Part shown: piece by piece, positions 8,428-13,638 of the stretch | How positions within the stretch are numbered: the stretch's first letter is position 1 | How the letters are laid out: each line of letters begins with the position of its first letter | Assembly (NCBI GenBank): GCA_945878515.1 | Contig: CAMCTL010000070.1 | Span: forward strand, 1 to 15,480 | Length of the DNA: 15,480 bases | Direction: 5' to 3' | Source of the DNA: Flavobacterium psychrophilum | GTDB lineage: Bacteria; Bacteroidota; Bacteroidia; Flavobacteriales; Flavobacteriaceae | The notes under the pieces: generated by a model | What the model was told of the DNA's origin: nothing | The model's input: only the letters and a program-made list of their open reading frames with translations | Database searches by the model: none | Program-made: the position numbers and the translations under genes

Positions 8428-8507
8428 GCCCGGATGGCGGAATTGGTAGACGCGCTGGTCTCAAACACCTGTGGGAAACCGTGCCGGTTCGACTCCGGCT
8501 CCGGGTA
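8428..8507 (+). tRNA. tRNA-Leu (anticodon CAA)
   Basis: A full cloverleaf can be drawn. The acceptor stem is GCCCGGA/TCCGGGT and the D stem GCG/CGC with loop GAATTGGTAGA. The anticodon loop CTCAAAC has CAA at 8462-8464, reading UUG leucine codons. A variable region TGGGAAACCGT follows, then T arm GCCGG-TTCGACT-CCGGC and discriminator A at 8507. CCA is not encoded. The anticodon stem CTGGT/ACCTG has a T-T mismatch at pair 28-42, outside the exact repeat and so native to the host copy. The 3' part from 8496 is the integration site of the element that follows. Confidence 0.95.
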
Positions 8508-8516
8508 CTTTAAAAA
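8496..8516 (+). repeat. Attachment site core, tRNA side (attL)
   Basis: Twenty-one bases starting CGGCTCCGGGTACTTT are identical to 15203-15223. They cover the last 12 bases of the tRNA-Leu plus nine bases beyond. With three mismatches the match extends left to 8486 (GGTTC of the T arm), 28 of 31 bases. Confidence 0.9.
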
Positions 8517-8555
8517 ACCGTAATTATATTGTAATTCAATATTTTACGGTTTTTT
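8512..8555 (+). terminator. Terminator of tRNA-Leu, supplied by the element
   Basis: A 12-bp perfect stem AAAAAACCGTAA/TTACGGTTTTTT (8512-8523 with 8544-8555) begins five bases after the tRNA. It lies inside the element, so it replaces the host's own tRNA terminator, which now sits at about 15218-15262. Confidence 0.8.
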
Positions 8556-8565
8556 TATTTTGTAG

Positions 8566-8586
8566 TTGCCCAACCATTGCCCAACC
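8566..8586 (+). repeat. Putative integrase arm-type sites, left pair
   Basis: TTGCCCAACC occurs twice (8566-8575, 8577-8586) with an 11-base period, 50 bases inside the left core. The same pair in the same orientation occurs at 15030-15050 near the right end. A repeat held at both ends of an element whose integrase has an N-terminal arm-binding domain fits arm-type sites. Confidence 0.65.
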
Positions 8587-8651
8587 ATTTCAAAATTCTT
8601 TGTTTTTTAAAGCAATTATAAAAATAAATATCATTTTAATTTTAGTCATAT

Positions 8652-9170
8652 TTACTTTTTAACGTTTGAGCCAACAGAATAACTTTTTATTGCTTTATTA
8701 ATTTCTGTACTCATTTCTGTTTTGCCATTGTACTCGAAATAACTAATTTGATTATTATCGTCAATAACAGTAGTAAGTTCGTTTGCTGGAATAACGGTTT
8801 GTTGCAAAATAAAATCAAATTCATCTTTGAAGTCAACCGTAAATACTCCATCATTATAATCTCTCAAGTCGTTTAATCCAATAATCTTAAGTTTGAAATA
8901 TAGAATATTTCCTCTATACAACCCCTCTAGTTTTGTAGTTGCTCCAGCTTTTATATATGAGAGAGAGGCAACCCCTAAATTTTTTTTAGTAGGTTTAGAA
9001 ATTTCAATTTCGGTTGATAAATTACCAATTTGAGAAACTTCATTGCCTACAATTTTATAAACTTTGTTATTATGTACAAATGTGTTTTCTGCTATTTGGG
9101 TTGTCTCTTTGCTTCCACAAGACGAAATTAGACCCGCAAATAAAGTGATTGTGATAATTTTTAGATTCAT
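8652..9170 (-). CDS. Predicted lipoprotein of unknown function
   Basis: 172 residues with a lipoprotein signal peptide: MNLKIITITLFAGLISSCGS, lipobox ISSC, lipid-bearing Cys18. The mature part is soluble-looking, rich in beta-forming stretches, with no family I recognise; it includes GATTKLEGLYRGNILYFKLKI and YNDGVFTVDFKDEFDFIL. It should be anchored in the inner or outer membrane facing the periplasm or surface. It is the element gene nearest the tRNA, separated from the next element gene by about 400 bases of structured DNA. This suggests its own expression and a cargo role, for instance in the host envelope, but that is inference. No promoter of the exact TAnnTTTG form was found upstream. 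Confidence 0.75.
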   Translation of the reverse strand: MNLKIITITLFAGLISSCGSKETTQIAENTFVHNNKVYKIVGNEVSQIGNLSTEIEISKPTKKNLGVASLSYIKAGATTKLEGLYRGNILYFKLKIIGLNDLRDYNDGVFTVDFKDEFDFILQQTVIPANELTTVIDDNNQISYFEYNGKTEMSTEINKAIKSYSVGSNVKK

Positions 9171-9566
9171 AGTATAAAAGTATGTATTAAGTTAATTAGT
9201 AATGCTAATGTACAATTAGCAAATTACAAATCAATATGCTACTATAAAAATCAATAAAAAAATCGGGAGTAATCAAATATTTTGTTACAAATATATTTGT
9301 ACGTTTGTAATCAATATCAATACCTTACAAACAAAATCCCTATAATTTGTTACAATGAATGTAACAAATTATTGGGATTTTTGTTGCATTGCACAAAAAA
9401 GGTAACACACATCAAAGAACGGTGCGCAACCTTGTTGCATTGTGACTTTTTAAGACTTTTACAGTACCTTTTTGTATAAATACGCATCGTTTAAGCGTTG
9501 TTTTTTGGCTTCTAATGAATTAAATAATAAAAACAATATTGTTTGTGATAGGAATGTAAAACGGTC
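9171..9566. other. 396-base intergenic region with palindromes, no gene
   Basis: No coding region is seen. The stretch is full of TTACAAA/TTTGTAA motifs: a perfect 16-base palindrome TACAAATATATTTGTA (9286-9301), single motifs near 9303 and 9325, and the long hairpin at 9333-9381. An 11-base direct repeat TTGTTGCATTG occurs at 9381-9391 and 9432-9442. It could be a regulatory or origin-type region of the element. Confidence 0.5.
9333..9381. repeat. Long inverted repeat (21-bp arms, one mismatch)
   Basis: The left arm 9333-9353 begins AAAATCCCTATAATT and ends GTTAC. The right arm 9361-9381 is its reverse complement except for one base. The loop is AATGAAT. The arms can extend a few bases with a one-base bulge. 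On the plus strand the right arm runs into TTTTTGTT, so it might end plus-strand transcripts, but the symmetry and neighbouring TTACAAA motifs equally suggest a protein-binding or origin structure. Confidence 0.7.
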
Positions 9567-10067
9567 TTAATCGCTTTGCTTTGCACCATTTGTTTTCATT
9601 CCATTTAATGCTTTTTTCTTTGCCTTATTACGCTGTTTGTTTAATGCTATCTTAGTCCTTAACTTTTGTAGATATTCGGGTGTAGGCTTATTAGAGACTG
9701 ATTCAGTTACCAATCGTTTGATACATTCAAAGTCCAGCATCTTGTCTTCTTGCTTCTCTATCAATTCGGCAAATCGTTTGATTGCATTATTCAATTTACT
9801 TTCTCCAGCATACTGTAACGGTGTTTGCAGTCGCCTCATAAATCCTTTGTATGGTGTCGGGTTTATTTTTAATTTGATTAAGTGTATTGCCAATAGGTTA
9901 CCAGCCTTTTTATATTTTGATTCTGCAATGTTTCTAATTTGCGAAGCCTCAAAACTTGTCCCTATTTCTGCCCTGTTCTTTGCGTATCTTTTGGTACGCC
10001 CTTTTGCAAGTGATTCTTTTTTTGCTATTGGATCGCTCCAGGTTGCTATATTTCCTTTGTTGCTCAT
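9567..10067 (-). CDS. Small basic protein of unknown function
   Basis: 166 residues, rich in Lys, Arg and Asn, strongly basic, without signal peptide or membrane segment. The start at 10067 (MSNKGNIATWSDPIAKKESL) looks natural. The middle (about 70-115) is helical (FMRRLQTPLQYAGESKLNNAIKRFAELIEKQ) and the last 45 residues are very lysine-rich (KLRTKIALNKQRNKAKKKAL). I do not recognise a family. The basic charge and its place downstream of the rep-linked genes allow a DNA- or RNA-binding role, such as a replication or transfer accessory, but nothing proves it. It is separated from the upstream gene by 118 bases that hold a structured inverted repeat. Confidence 0.7.
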   Translation of the reverse strand: MSNKGNIATWSDPIAKKESLAKGRTKRYAKNRAEIGTSFEASQIRNIAESKYKKAGNLLAIHLIKLKINPTPYKGFMRRLQTPLQYAGESKLNNAIKRFAELIEKQEDKMLDFECIKRLVTESVSNKPTPEYLQKLRTKIALNKQRNKAKKKALNGMKTNGAKQSD

Positions 10068-10105
10068 TCTCTATTTGATTTTAAATTATTATTTATTGGT
10101 TAAAG

Positions 10106-10180
10106 AACAACGCCCAACCTTGCAAATGACAACAAGGCTAGACGCTGTTAAGAATTAATTTTTAATCAATTCTTTTTTTT
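10106..10180 (+). ncRNA. Candidate plus-strand structured RNA with terminator-like end
   Basis: On the plus strand an imperfect inverted repeat, AACAACGCCCAACCTTG against CAAGGCTAGACGCTGTT (13 of 17 paired, 10-base loop), is followed at once by an 11-bp stem AAGAATTAATT/AATCAATTCTT (three-base loop, one G-T pair). About eight T residues follow. The T run follows the hairpin only on the plus strand, although all genes nearby are on the minus strand. No exact promoter box was found upstream, so this is a weak call. Confidence 0.35.
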
Positions 10181-10185
10181 CCGTA

Positions 10186-10872
10186 CTACAAATGAATATT
10201 GCTTTTTCTTAAAATGCTAAATATTTTCTTTGGGTCTGGTTCTGTTGTTTCACTTGAGGCACTAATAACTTCTTTTAGTAAGTTAATTTCTTTATCAAGC
10301 CTGCTTATGTAAAACCCGCTATTAAAATTACTAGGGGTCGTGTGATTATAACCTGTTCTTTCAATAGTTATTCTGTTAAGAACATTAATAGTTTTACAAA
10401 CTTCCTTTACCGCTTCATAATATTCAATGTCCTTTTTATCGACTAGATATAATTTGTTTTCTTCTGCAATTGCTTCTTTTGATTGCACTGAAATAAAAAA
10501 ACCAACCGATTCCGAATAAGAAAATTTTGAGTAATCAATACCTCTTTCGGTTTCATTTAATACGGTCTTTACATCATTTTTGAAGTCCAATACAGTTTGC
10601 TCTTGAGCTTTTATCTGTTGGTTGATAAAATGTTTGTTCCTGTTCCCTGTTGCTAAACAATCGGCAGCTATAACATTCAAAAACATTTCGCCCGCTGTTG
10701 TTCCTTTGTCAATCAAAAGACTTAATGCGGTCTTTTCATCTAATTTGCCTAAATCCAATTCGTCAAATAGTCCAACCAATTTGTTAAGGATTGGGATTTG
10801 AGATTCGAGTTTGTTTACTTCTCTTTCTGCTGTTGCTAAATCCTCGTGGATTAATAATTTTTCTGATTTCAT
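10186..10872 (-). CDS. Conserved-looking protein of unknown function, helical
   Basis: 228 residues, soluble, with no signal peptide. The N-terminal third (EDLATAEREVNKLESQIPIL, about 10-30) and the region around 95-125 (QQIKAQEQTVLDFKNDVKTVL) look helical, perhaps coiled coil. The remainder is mixed (YSESVGFFISVQSKEAIAEE near 135). I recognise no family or catalytic motif. The start codon is three bases downstream of the stop of the preceding 50-aa gene, so the two are probably translated together. It lies in the element downstream of the putative rep gene. Confidence 0.75.
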   Translation of the reverse strand: MKSEKLLIHEDLATAEREVNKLESQIPILNKLVGLFDELDLGKLDEKTALSLLIDKGTTAGEMFLNVIAADCLATGNRNKHFINQQIKAQEQTVLDFKNDVKTVLNETERGIDYSKFSYSESVGFFISVQSKEAIAEENKLYLVDKKDIEYYEAVKEVCKTINVLNRITIERTGYNHTTPSNFNSGFYISRLDKEINLLKEVISASSETTEPDPKKIFSILRKSNIHL

Positions 10873-10875
10873 AAT

Positions 10876-11028
10876 CTAGTTTAGTTTAAAATTAAAAGCC
10901 TCGTTTGTTGCCTTTTCGTTTTCCATTTCCTTAATGGTTTCTTTTCTTTGGCGTTCTTGCAGTACGCCATCGTTTAAAATTTCCTTATAAGTTTCTGGAA
11001 ATTTCATTTTTAATTCTTCTTTACTCAT
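10876..11028 (-). CDS. Small 50-aa protein upstream of and coupled to the 228-aa gene
   Basis: An ATG at 11028 opens a 50-codon frame: MSKEELKMKFPETYKEILND, then GVLQERQRKETIKEMENEKA and TNEAFNFKLN. It is highly charged and helical. It ends three bases before the ATG of the next gene, the spacing of a translationally coupled pair. The pattern FPETYKEILNDGVLQERQR loosely resembles helices seen near the ends of some phage head proteases, but the protein is far too short and I assign no function. A TAAATTTG box at 11078-11085 on the minus strand lies about 50 bases upstream, supporting a separate promoter after rep. Confidence 0.65.
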   Translation of the reverse strand: MSKEELKMKFPETYKEILNDGVLQERQRKETIKEMENEKATNEAFNFKLN

Positions 11029-11061
11029 AATTTAAAATATTGTGCATCTCTGCGGGTTGTG

Positions 11062-11085
11062 ATTTGAGAACTATTCTCAAATTTA
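11062..11085 (-). promoter_or_regulatory. -7 box TAAATTTG with an overlapping hairpin, before the 50-aa gene
   Basis: The minus strand reads TAAATTTG (11078-11085), an exact Bacteroidetes -7 match. Overlapping it is a perfect 9-bp inverted repeat ATTTGAGAA-CTA-TTCTCAAAT (11062-11082), which could be an operator or a 5' stem in the transcript. There is no U tract, so it is not a terminator. A -33 TTG at correct spacing was not seen. Confidence 0.4.
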
Positions 11086-11088
11086 ATT

Positions 11089-12375
11089 TTATCCAAATAA
11101 TTGGATTTGGTGTTGTGGATAAAGTCGCCTTTGTTTAATTTGTTGATTGCTATTTGTGTTCCTGATATTGTGAGCCATCTCTTTTATTTGAGTTTCAAAA
11201 CTTGCATCTTGCCAAACAGTCGAGAGATACTTTTTTTTGAGTTTGTCAAATGTGATTTTATCATTTTCAAAATAAAATTTCAATCCTGAATGAGATATTA
11301 AGATACTGTACTCTTTTTGCATTGAAATATCTAAATTGGTTATTCTACATAATGCCTTTTCTACCTCATCGTTTTTACGCTCTTTTTGATTATCCTTTTG
11401 GGTGCATATTCCACCTTTATATATATTGGAATATGCACCAGTTTTCACATTTTCTTTATGCGTGGAAATTGCACCAGTTTTTAAATATTCCAGTTTGTCA
11501 AAAATGATTTTATCCAATTGCTTTTTTAGATTATTTTCTATTTTGTTGACCAGGTTATAGTACTTTGTTTTTTCTTTATTAAAACGATTCCTGTAACCAT
11601 CTTGACTAATAATAAACCACGTTAAGGTATTAAGATAATTAGTGATTTTTGCCTGTTCCTTTCCTGTTAGGCTCTTAAAATCCGTTTCACAATCCAATAA
11701 CAAAACCTTGTCAAATTCATTTATTATTTCGTGTGCCATCTTTAGGTAACAATCAAAATTTAATAAGTCATTTGCCGTATAAATGCCTAATTGGTTTATG
11801 TATTTACTTTGTTTGCTCTTTACCTCAAACCTAAATGTATTTATGTTTGAGTATTGAGGAAATTGTAAACCTTTTGCGTATGCCTTTATTATTTTGTAAT
11901 TGTTAATAGTGCCGTTCGGGTTCGCTCTAAAACTCTTTTTACTAAAAGCCAGTCCAACATCTGTTTTAAATTCGTTCTTTTCGTGGTATAACAAAAAAGT
12001 AATTAATTTCTTTATGTCAATAGGACTTAAAACATTTAATCCAAATTCAATATTTACAACTTTAAGCAACTGTAAATCGATTTTAAAGGTGTTTTTAAGT
12101 TCTAAAATCACATTGATACAATCATTTAATTTGAAGTCATTTGCGTTGTGTACGTTGTTATTAAAGTAGTAATGCGGTTTAAAAAGTATGTCAACTCTAT
12201 TTGAATAAAAGCAAAACAAAATCCCTTTGTATTGTTTTACTATTTTGGTTTTAATTACTTCAAAATCAAATAAATTTATCTTGTCTTCACTTTTTACCCA
12301 TTCTAGTAAATTGTGATTCTCTAAATCATTTATCAATGAAATATCTAAAGTAGAAAGTTTTAATAAATCTAACAT
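11089..12375 (-). CDS. Putative replication initiator (Rep) of the element
   Basis: 428 residues from the ATG at 12375 (MLDLLKLSTLDISLINDLEN). The frame also contains an upstream ATG at 12456, but that lies in a hairpin loop and upstream of a promoter-like box, so it is the less likely start. Near residues 164-188 the sequence KAYAKGLQ ... NTFRFEVKSKQSKYINQLGI follows the pattern (R/K)xYxKGxx ... xRFEvxxK, which I know from rolling-circle initiators of plasmids and of filamentous-phage gene II type. A hydrophilic linker (about 298-335) separates the main domain from a C-terminal helical region, and the DNA coding for it contains iteron-like repeats. I cannot point to the catalytic tyrosine, so the function is a moderate inference from this pattern, the embedded repeats and the antisense RNA signals. 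Confidence 0.5.
   Translation of the reverse strand: MLDLLKLSTLDISLINDLENHNLLEWVKSEDKINLFDFEVIKTKIVKQYKGILFCFYSNRVDILFKPHYYFNNNVHNANDFKLNDCINVILELKNTFKIDLQLLKVVNIEFGLNVLSPIDIKKLITFLLYHEKNEFKTDVGLAFSKKSFRANPNGTINNYKIIKAYAKGLQFPQYSNINTFRFEVKSKQSKYINQLGIYTANDLLNFDCYLKMAHEIINEFDKVLLLDCETDFKSLTGKEQAKITNYLNTLTWFIISQDGYRNRFNKEKTKYYNLVNKIENNLKKQLDKIIFDKLEYLKTGAISTHKENVKTGAYSNIYKGGICTQKDNQKERKNDEVEKALCRITNLDISMQKEYSILISHSGLKFYFENDKITFDKLKKKYLSTVWQDASFETQIKEMAHNIRNTNSNQQIKQRRLYPQHQIQLFG
11401..11481. repeat. Iteron-like repeats and palindrome inside the rep gene (candidate origin)
   Basis: A perfect 13-bp inverted repeat, GGTGCATATTCCA (11401-11413) and TGGAATATGCACC (11427-11439), has a 13-base spacer. 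A third related copy, TGGAAATTGCACC (11463-11475), shares the following AGTTTT with the second, giving a 19-base direct repeat with a 36-base period and two mismatches. The encoded peptide is a polar linker of low constraint. Repeats of this kind in a rep gene are typical of a replication origin or Rep-binding site. Confidence 0.6.
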
Positions 12376-12420
12376 TTTACTATCTTTGAAAACGGTTTTA
12401 CAATTTGCCTTTGTGAAACT

Positions 12421-12431
12421 AACTTTTGAAC
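12421..12431. promoter_or_regulatory. Third copy of AACTTTTGAAC, in the rep leader
   Basis: Identical over 11 bases to the two copies before int. On the minus strand it lies just downstream of a -7-like box ATACTTTG (12431-12438), the same relative place as in the int promoter. It suggests one regulator for rep and int. Confidence 0.45.
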
Positions 12432-12439
12432 AAAGTATT

Positions 12440-12472
12440 GCCGAAAGCCTGAACATCTTTCGGCTTTTTTTT
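12440..12472 (+). terminator. Plus-strand rho-independent terminator between rep and HTH genes
   Basis: An eight-bp perfect stem GCCGAAAG/CTTTCGGC with a nine-base loop is followed by eight T residues on the plus strand only. All surrounding genes run the other way, so it must serve an antisense or plus-strand small transcript. Confidence 0.75.
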
Positions 12473-12503
12473 GTTCTATTGTTTCGATAAATTAAAATGA
12501 TTT

Positions 12504-12782
12504 TTAACCGTTTATCGGTTTTATACTTGCTTCAACTTCCGATCTTAAATAAAAGATTCGACCACTAATTGCTAGGGGATTTAAGATTTTTTTCTTATTC
12601 CAATTATGCAAAGTTGACAAGTCCACGCCCAGCATTTTACTTACTTCGGAGCGTGAAAGATATTCGTTTGGTTGTTTGGGTTGGAAATGATTTTTTAAGT
12701 CATCAATTTGAAGTTTTACGCCTTTTAAAATTTCTGTTTGTAGTTGCTCGGGCGTAATCTGAATAAGTTGGATTGCTTCCAT
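12504..12782 (-). CDS. MerR/excisionase-type helix-turn-helix DNA-binding protein
   Basis: 92 residues from the ATG at 12782 (MEAIQLIQITPEQLQTEILK); an upstream in-frame GTG at 12806 would add eight residues. The C-terminal half (about 42-87) is the HTH_17 fold: YLSRSEVSKMLGVDLSTLHNW, then the wing GRIFYLRSEVEASI. The N-terminal half is a helix rich in Gln, common in this Bacteroidetes group. Such proteins act as recombination directionality factors or repressors next to integrases. The start codon sits within a perfect 11-bp inverted repeat, which suggests it controls itself. It lies upstream of rep. Confidence 0.85.
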   Translation of the reverse strand: MEAIQLIQITPEQLQTEILKGVKLQIDDLKNHFQPKQPNEYLSRSEVSKMLGVDLSTLHNWNKKKILNPLAISGRIFYLRSEVEASIKPING

Positions 12783-12810
12783 TTGTGAAATAGTTTTAAA
12801 TTTCACAAAT
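12781..12810. promoter_or_regulatory. Operator-like inverted repeat over the HTH gene start
   Basis: ATTTGTGAAAT (12781-12791) and ATTTCACAAAT (12800-12810) are perfect 11-bp inverted arms with an eight-base spacer, overlapping the ATG at 12782. Arm centres lie 19 bases apart, close to two helical turns, as expected for a dimeric repressor. Confidence 0.55.
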
Positions 12811-12828
12811 ATTCAATCGGTTTCAATT

Positions 12829-12861
12829 CCGATTTTCGGACAATTTTTCCGAAAGAATCGG
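12829..12861. repeat. Imperfect inverted repeat between the unknown gene and the HTH gene
   Basis: CCGATTTTCGGA (12829-12840) pairs with TCCGAAAGAATCGG (12848-12861) apart from a two-base bulge. A further AATCGG copy lies at 12815-12820. It lies directly after the stop of the 244-aa gene but has no U tract in either direction, so it may be an RNA stem or a binding site. Confidence 0.45.
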
Positions 12862-12868
12862 AGGTAAA

Positions 12869-13603
12869 TTATTTTTTATCAAATACTCTATTATAATTAT
12901 TCTCTCTATTTACTGAATATGGTTTACTTTTGAATCCTTTATTGATTATAATTCTGTCTAAACCGTTGTTTTTTAGGTAGCCTTTTTTATTTAACCATTC
13001 AGCAAAATCAATATGAGTTTTTGGAATAATCAAATTTTCTTTTTTCATTCTTTGAAATAAATATGAGAAATCACTAAACTCATCTAAAATATATTCATCT
13101 TTAATATATTTTTCAAAATTGTTAAATGCGGTTTCATTAATAAAATAGGTTTCAAATAAATTATTGATTTGTTGAGGTTTTTCTTTTGTTGAAGTTTCAA
13201 TTTTAATAAAGTCTTCAAACTCTTTTTTTATTTCTAAATAGTTTGGTAAAAGTTCTTTAGTGTTTTCTGTTAATTCAAAATCAAAAGCATCGTTTACTTC
13301 TTTTTTGAAGCTCAATTGCTCATTTGGATTTATGCCTAATTTAGTTAGTTCGGTTTTGTATTTATTCAATAAAATAGAAAGGTCTTTGCATTTATCTTTT
13401 GCCTTTTCTATTTCGGTTATAGGTGCTTTGTTGTATTGATAATATTCAATTGTAGATATTATTTTTTCGTCAATAAAGTAACAAATCATTTTTAACCTAT
13501 CTACAAACTCATTATCACTTGAATTGATTTTTTCATATTCGTAATCGGTTAAAGTTGTGGTTATGAAATTTCTTAAATCAACAATTTTTTTTCTTTTATA
13601 CAT
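12869..13603 (-). CDS. Protein of unknown function next to the integrase
   Basis: 244 residues, soluble and very rich in Lys, Glu, Asn and Ile, without signal peptide. Start MYKRKKIVDLRNFITTTLTD. The N-terminal half looks all-helical (about 20-90, then 95-145). The C-terminal part (about 150-225) has FINETAFNNFEKYIKDEYIL and FSYLFQRMKKENLIIPKTHIDFAEWLNKKGYL, resembling a small helical domain. I have an impression that proteins of this kind accompany Bacteroidetes integrases, but I name no family. It follows the integrase by 35 bases with no visible promoter between, so the two are probably co-transcribed. A role in integration, immunity or defence is possible but not shown. Confidence 0.72.
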   Translation of the reverse strand: MYKRKKIVDLRNFITTTLTDYEYEKINSSDNEFVDRLKMICYFIDEKIISTIEYYQYNKAPITEIEKAKDKCKDLSILLNKYKTELTKLGINPNEQLSFKKEVNDAFDFELTENTKELLPNYLEIKKEFEDFIKIETSTKEKPQQINNLFETYFINETAFNNFEKYIKDEYILDEFSDFSYLFQRMKKENLIIPKTHIDFAEWLNKKGYLKNNGLDRIIINKGFKSKPYSVNRENNYNRVFDKK

Positions 13604-13638
13604 TTTGTCTAAAATTTGTGTTAGAATAAACTTTTATT

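Larger units (their letters stand above)
12381..12472 (+). ncRNA. Candidate countertranscript RNA antisense to the rep leader
   Basis: On the plus strand TATCTTTG (12381-12388) matches the -7 consensus. It is followed after about 50 bases by a strong terminator: stem GCCGAAAG/CTTTCGGC (12440-12447 with 12457-12464) and eight T residues. The predicted RNA is about 80 nt (roughly 12394-12472). No plus-strand gene precedes it. It lies opposite the rep leader, the arrangement of plasmid copy-number control RNAs. The -33 element is poor (GTTTT about 19 bases upstream). Confidence 0.5.

Noticed and set aside
8471..8662. Plus-strand frame beginning inside tRNA-Leu
   Set aside because: It starts in the tRNA and runs through the terminator and arm repeats; not a credible gene.
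10110..10155. Possible integron attC site (GCCCAAC near the start, GTTAAG near the end, imperfect hairpin)
   Set aside because: The 3' core does not fit GTTRRRY, there is no IntI-type gene and no cassette array; a structured RNA or binding site fits better.
11401..11481. CRISPR array
   Set aside because: Only three short, partly inverted copies inside a coding region with no cas genes.
12456..12456. ATG at 12456 as the start of the Rep protein
   Set aside because: It lies in the loop of the plus-strand terminator hairpin and upstream of the -7-like box; the ATG at 12375 is preferred, though the longer form cannot be excluded.
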